64,000 nt of DNA from Abelmoschus esculentus (taxonomy: Eukaryota > Streptophyta > Magnoliopsida > Malvales > Malvaceae): positions 193,501-257,500 of the forward strand of contig JAUCBN010000007.1 in NCBI GenBank assembly GCA_035048815.1, in the 5' to 3' direction. How positions within the stretch are numbered: position 1 is the first letter of the stretch; each line of letters starts with the position of its first letter. Of the stretch, positions 58,331 to 64,000 are shown piece after piece. The translations under genes were made by a program, and so were the position numbers. Under the pieces are notes generated by a model. The model was given only the letters and a program-made list of their open reading frames with translations, ran no database searches and was not told the origin of the DNA.

Positions 58331-59489
58331 GAGATTTATGGCTAAATTAGGATAATAATGTCTTTTACATATCAACAATATTCAAATTTAACTTGATTTA
58401 TTTTTACCCTACTCTAAATTATTTTGGTAGAAAAAATTTATAAATATTGAGATTTAAATTAAATATATTATATCTTGATTTTTAAAATAATTTGTATAGA
58501 CCGACTGATAAATTTTATTCTTAAATATTAATTGAGTCATACATTATAATTTTTTCCTTCAAAAATTTCAGAAAAATATACTCTTTTTTCTCATCTTACT
58601 TTTCTGTATCCAAAAAATTCAAAACCCTAGATCTCTAGTAGCAACCATCCGCTGCTGCTTAAGGTGGTTGACGGTGGTTGACATCCCTCCTTGCTTCCCT
58701 TCCTGCTCCTCGTCTTTTCTCGGCACAGCTTTCTTTCCTTTTCGTTTGGTTCGTGTGTCAGTGTTCTTATTTGGTCTGTTTGTTCGACTCTTTCTCTAGC
58801 GTTCACGGTTCCTCTGCAACCAGGTGGAACTGGAAGCGTGGTTATGGGTTAAATTCGAGCCCGTCTCTTTCCTTCCCACTGTTTTTTCCGTTGATTTGTC
58901 TCTGGTTTCCATCCTCCCACTGATTATTTGACATGCTTTATGTTAAATAATGATACTTAAAAAAATTGTCCCTTCGAACACTTAAAAGGCAAAATTAGGG
59001 ACCAAACCCCGAAAATAAATATATAATATATGCGAGAATTCCAAGAAAAGTTAGATCTAGGAAATCCGATTATATATAGAAAAATGAGTCGAGAACAAGT
59101 TTGCAGAGTCTGTTCGCCCATCCTATGAAATAGGATTGATACCAGCATTTTGGCAGATAATATATTTGGAATGTTTTATTAAAGAGAATGTAAATAATTC
59201 ACGAATTAAAAAATAATGTTTAATTTCTTGGTTATAAGAGATTATTTTGATGGATTATCAGTATAATATTTTATGCATATTTATATAAACTTAAAAAAAA
59301 TTAATTGTATCATATATTTTAAATTATGAGTTTTATTTAAAGTTGATTCTAAAATTTTTAAATATTTTATTTTATCTTTAAATTATGTTTTTCGTTTTAA
59401 ATTAGTTTTTAAATTTTTGAGTTTTATTCTTAAATTTTGATTGTTATTCTAAAGTGGCCCTTATATATTTTGAATATTTTAATTTTATC

Positions 59490-59795
59490 TTCAAAGTATT
59501 AATATATATTAATTATATCTTACATAAAATTATTATACCCGAATTTTATCCAGACACTCAAATAAATAAGGCCACGATAATAAATATATAATATAATAAT
59601 ATACAAATAATAAGTAAATAGTCCAATAATAAAAATTCAGTTCATATAACTCAATAGTTATTCCCATATCCTAAAAAGCCTATTACAAAATATTATAAGC
59701 TCAAAAATCCCGAATTTTGTCTAAGCACCCAATAGTCTAATTTTATCCTTAAACTATTAGTATATATTAATCATATCTTAGATAAAATTATCTAT
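59490..59795. repeat. Direct duplication, offset about 257 bp
   Basis: TATTAATATATATTAATTAT...ATCTTACATAAAATTAT (near 59492) recurs as TATTAGTATATATTAATCAT...ATCTTAGATAAAATTAT (near 59749). CCCGAATTTTATCCAGACACTC and CCCGAATTTTGTCTAAGCACCC lie between and before, in the same duplicated style. Confidence 0.55.
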
Positions 59796-62700
59796 AACTA
59801 TAAAATAAAAGAAATTATTTTCATCACGAGTATATAAATCAAATGTATGCTCATGTTTTACAACTATATTCAACATCCTATACATTGAATTCTACATAGT
59901 AAGCACATCTAACCGCAAATGAGATTTAATTTGATCAACATATATGAATACATGCTTAACACCTTTTTTACGATGCAAATAATTACATGTGCAACACATC
60001 TTATGCGCCTATAAATATCGAATAAAAATCTTTCATAATCTTTTATTAGCTCAGAAAATTCTTACAATCTTTTTCTAAAAAGATATTACATACACAGACA
60101 ATTAAAGACACATAATACCACAACCATGATCACAACCCGAGCTAGACGAATGACAACGACAATGACAATAACACGCAGGATTGATCCTTGTTCTCTATCA
60201 CTCAACAAAAGGGAAAAAATGAACACTATAAATATCATTCACATAGTATTTTTCCAACCAATATGAGATAATGTTTTAAGCATTACCTACAAAAATCATG
60301 TAAGACGATACTTTTTAAAATGAAGTTCAAGTGTCAATTATCAAATATATTCTACTTGTCTCTTTATTAAAAGAATTATTCAATAACTTCTTCATGTAAT
60401 TGAATAAAACAAGATAATCTTTTATAACCTCTTCATTTAAAAATATTGTATCTATATTTCGAATTAGTCGTACAGTTACGAGTCACTTGTTATCGGTATC
60501 GAGGATTTAGAACCGCTATTGAAGGTGAACTTTTGACTTCTAAATCCTTTTGAAAATATTTATTCAAGTAAAAAAGCTTTAAAAAATATTTTAAATATAT
60601 ATTTCAAGGATATTTAAATTTTAAATATTTTTTATAATATTTAAATTAAATCCATAAACATTTTTCTCTTTATTATACGAAAATAAACATCTCAACAAAT
60701 GGGATTGTAACACAATGTCGTTGGTAAAAGTATCAAGGGGTAACGATGTGGGATAAAATAGATAACAATAAAAATGTTAGGGACTAATGTGCCTAAAAAA
60801 TATGTTAGATAAAAAAGTGATAAAAATGAAGGGACAAATTGTACATTAAACCGATAATTAATTAGTACTTTTGGGTTTAACATCGTGGCTCAGTATATTC
60901 CTGACTTAGCCTCTAATCCCATACTGCCTCGACAGAGGTCTGAGCCCATGGCCATGTAATGTTTCAACCAAACCGAGCTACGGCTATAGTCCTCTTAGTG
61001 GGCCTAATGAGTCATTTATCAATTTGATTAGGTTTTAAAAAAATTAAAATTTTTAAATAATTTTAATGTGATTTAAACTAAATCAGAATTTTATAAATTC
61101 AGTTGAATTCAAAAAAAATATAATTTTAATAATTAATGTATCCGTTTTTAAGTTTAAGTTAAATTTTTTAATTTTACCTCAAGTATATATTATAATGATT
61201 ACAGAAAATCGATTAAATTAAAATCAATTAATATCGCACATTACAAATATTTTATACTTATATTTAAATAAAAATTTGAACAACTCAACTTAATTTTATA
61301 AATATTAAGATATAGAAATGCCCATCCAATTGGATCGGTGGAATACTAAACCAAATGTGGTTTCAATGATTCTTTAAGCAGATACGCATATAAAATTTTA
61401 TATTGAAGAAATAAATTTATAAAATTTTAAAAGACAAACATAATTTTTAATTAAAAAATATAAAATTTTATTAATAATTTTTAAATTAAATATTAATATT
61501 GGATTCTTAATGAACGACTATCGAGTCCATCTCTGCGCTTAAGTGCAGCTGTTAACGCGGTTACGAATCCTTCCACGCCGGCTGTTCCATATCTCCCAGA
61601 CTCCCACGCTCTCTAGTCTACAGCATGTTGGTCTAATCATTATCTATATACACCCAAGGTGGACTGCCATTAATCAAGGATTACAATCATATTATAAGGA
61701 TTTGATTTTGTTTATCAATCAATTTTGGGGAAGATTTCTATCAAATATCCAATTCAGACAATACAGAACAGTTCATCAATGACTGGGGAAAATTATTTTT
61801 TTTCCTAAACATGATTAAGGGTAGTAGATTAAGAAATATACACAAAAGATCACAGAGATCATCCATTTTAATCATCTAACGTTATAAAAAACGTGTAAAA
61901 TTTAAAAAATTTTACACTATAAAAACTTGATCATATTTTTCTCTGAAATCTAATTTCATAAATATCAAACATCAAATCCTAAATTTTAAAATTAATAATA
62001 TTATATAAAATAAAGTTTACGCGATTTATATATTAAAATATTTTCTTTATATGTTTATATATAATTATATTATGATTAATTTTCTAGTGTCCTACCTGGG
62101 ATATACAAAAGCTATTCTTTATGCCTAAATCTTTTGGTGTATTTACCATCCAAAAAATCTTTTGGCACATTTCATGTTCTAAACTTTTATACACATTTCC
62201 CCAAATATTTTATGACATATAATGGAAAATGTGCAAGTTTTTTTAGAATTGGAAAATGATATATACATTTTCGCTATAATCTTCAAGGAAAACCTTTTCC
62301 TTCATCAAGCTTCCTGGATTATTTAAAAAAAAGTATATATTTAGTCTCTGTTACGCTTGTATTATTATTTTAATATTTTAATTATTACTTTTGGTAAAGT
62401 AATATATAATGTTATATTTTTGTTTTGTTTTAATATTTCATCCCTTAAAAACTAATGAAGATAATAATATGATTAATATAATTACAATTTAAGCTAAAAA
62501 TACACGCGCGCGCATATATATATATTTTAGAAGTAAAATTATAAATTATGCTTAAATGAAAAAAGAAAAATAATAAATTTAATTTCAATCTAAAAATTAA
62601 AATAATATTTAAATTGATAGGATTTTAAATTAAATTGATAAGTTGTATGAGCTTATAGACTAAAATTATTATTAATTCAAGTTACATCACTATTTTCGTT

Positions 62701-63364
62701 AGTTTTTAATAAGTAAATACCAAAAAATAATAAAAATATATGTTAAATTCAAGTAAATCCGAACATAATTGGGATATTAAATAATTATTATTATTTTTAA
62801 TTAATTAGCTACAATAATTATAATAGTATCTATTCTGGTGAATACTCTCAACCGTTGAACATTAATTACTCAGTCACTATACTGATATTATTGATGCTTG
62901 AACTCATGACCTCTAAAAATAATAACGATTACTTTAACTATTGAGGTTAGATGACTCATACATTAAATACTTAGTTTCTAATTATTTTGTTTATATATTT
63001 TTAAAAAGATTTGTGTTTTAGTTCCCACGATTCCTTGGTTGAAGATTTCGAATACTTTAATGTATTAATAAAATATAATTTATTTTCAAACCTGCTTTAC
63101 AGATGGATCCTCATTCGCCAGTATAAAAATGGAAAGAGACGATCAGTCATTTTAAAGAAAAGAGAGAGAGAGACGGATCAGTTCCGCCATTGTCGAATAC
63201 AAAGTTGATATATTTACGCCAGTTTTATTACATTACTAGAACAAAAAACAAGGTACTTTTCCTTGTTGCAATGATCTGGTTTTCTGTCTTGTCTTAAATC
63301 ATAACTCTTTCTTCACAAATAACACCATGTTTCATCTCTTTCCAGGAAAATATCACATTCTGCA

Positions 63365-64000
63365 ATGGATTCTCAATCTGCAAAATGGTTATCTGATCTT
63401 GTAAGTTTTTCCCTTAATATTTCTTGTAATTCTGTCATTTCGGACATAAAATTCTGTGCCTTGTTTGAATTTTAGTTTGGGGTTTTGACTTTGCAGGGAA
63501 TGGATGAATACAACATAATCCACCACTGTCATATGAACTCTTTAGCTGAACTTACTGCTGAGAGATCTACAAATCAGCTCAAAGTTCTTTCCTTTGAGAA
63601 ACCAACTTCCTCGCCTAAACACGAGATGGTTTCATCGGCGAATATGAGTTTTTCGCCGATGAAACCGATCAAAAACGACCCTTTTGAGAACACAATTTAT
63701 GCACCAAAATTCAATCAAGGGTTCAAAAGGAGTTATTCGATGACCAGAAGCTATGCACATGCTCAAGATCACATATTGGCCGAGAGAAAGAGAAGAGAAA
63801 AGCTTAGCCAACGTCTCATAGCTCTCTCAGCTATTATTCCTGGCCTCAAGAAGGTAATTATGTAACTGGGATTCTTCATTTTTCTTGAAGTATTCGCATC
63901 CGACACATTTTCGATACCAAAACTGTGAACTTTTATCTGTAGATGGATAAAGCTTCAGTTCTAGGAGACGCTATCAAGTATGTAAAGCAACTTCAAGAAC
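63365..64000 (+). CDS. bHLH transcription factor, bHLH18/25 (NAI1-like) type, 5' part only
   Basis: Exons: 63365-63400, 63497-63853 and 63943 to the window edge (cut). The start MDSQSAKWLSDLGMDEYN is typical of the subgroup, which opens with a short W-S-D-L-GM-EY segment. The basic region HILAERKRREKLSQRLIALS carries H104, E108 and R112, the three residues that contact the CANNTG/G-box. Helix 1 ends in IPGLKK and helix 2 starts MDKASVLGDAIKYVKQLQE. Exon borders inside the bHLH are those of the subgroup. Arabidopsis relatives control ER-body formation (NAI1) and iron or stress responses. The last residues and the C-terminal domain lie outside the window. Confidence 0.9.

Larger units (their letters stand above)
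56562..63364. other. Long gene-poor gap before the bHLH gene
   Basis: 56562-56730 is leader and promoter of the small membrane-protein gene. 56730-57770 is AT-rich. 57780-58125 is GC-richer, with a 64-codon frame (57928-58122) of no known family. 58630-58920 has a C/T-rich GC island with weak frames. 59000-61500 is mostly AT-rich with old repeats. 61500-61790 is another GC-richer patch without a family. 62310-62990 is AT-rich. The leader of the bHLH gene is in the last 200 bp. I see no certain gene. Confidence 0.5.

Overview
This window is nuclear DNA of a flowering plant, very probably a eudicot. Genes are split by short GT-AG introns, the DNA between them is very AT-rich, and every protein I recognise belongs to a plant family: MKK3 with its NTF2-like tail, a D-type cyclin with an N-terminal LxCxE motif, an AGL17-type MADS protein, SKIP34, an EXA1-type GYF protein. 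The sequence style would fit Malvales such as cotton, but that is an impression and not shown here. All exon borders were worked out by hand from splice signals, reading frame and family memory. Coding totals were checked to be divisible by three for every spliced gene.

Layout, left to right. 0.15-3.7 kb (-): TLC-domain membrane protein, 8 coding exons. 4.5-8.6 kb (-): NIPA8-type magnesium transporter, 13 coding exons plus a leader intron. 8.7-10.3 kb: a fold-back element with inverted ends that contains a 14-bp AT array and a 167-bp tandem repeat. 11.5-16.7 kb (-): EXA1-like GYF-domain translation regulator with an eIF4E-binding motif. 19.3-22.4 kb (+): MKK3. 23.3-24.0 kb: Ty3/gypsy integrase relic. 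24.3-26.7 kb (-): two-exon coiled-coil protein with a degenerate repeat tail. 26.7-29.9 kb: repeat-rich gap with LTR-like remnants. 29.9-31.5 kb (-): cyclin D2/D4-type. 34.5-35.2 kb (-): small zinc-ribbon protein. 36.1-39.6 kb (-): At4g38062-like coiled-coil protein. 41.2-41.5 kb (+): SKIP34. 41.86-42.38 kb: small transposon with a perfect 12-bp target duplication. 43.56 kb (+): tRNA-Arg(CCT). 46.6-47.4 kb: Ty1/copia relic. 48.8-52.4 kb (+): AGL17-like MADS-box gene. 55.16-55.46 kb: GC-rich 300-bp insertion with TG...CA inverted ends. 56.1-56.6 kb (-): small single-membrane-span protein like At5g65660. 63.4 kb to the end (+): 5' part of a bHLH gene, cut by the window.

The genes do not form a pathway. 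This is ordinary plant gene order, with kinase signalling, translation control, cell cycle, Mg transport and root/flowering-type transcription factors side by side. What is unusual lies mostly in the repeats between genes (fold-back element, clean insertion footprints, dispersed remnants of the same families) and in a few gene-structure details: an open upstream frame in the TLC gene, an in-frame alternative acceptor in the MADS gene, and repeat tails in two coiled-coil proteins. I found no evidence of an entirely new multi-gene system.
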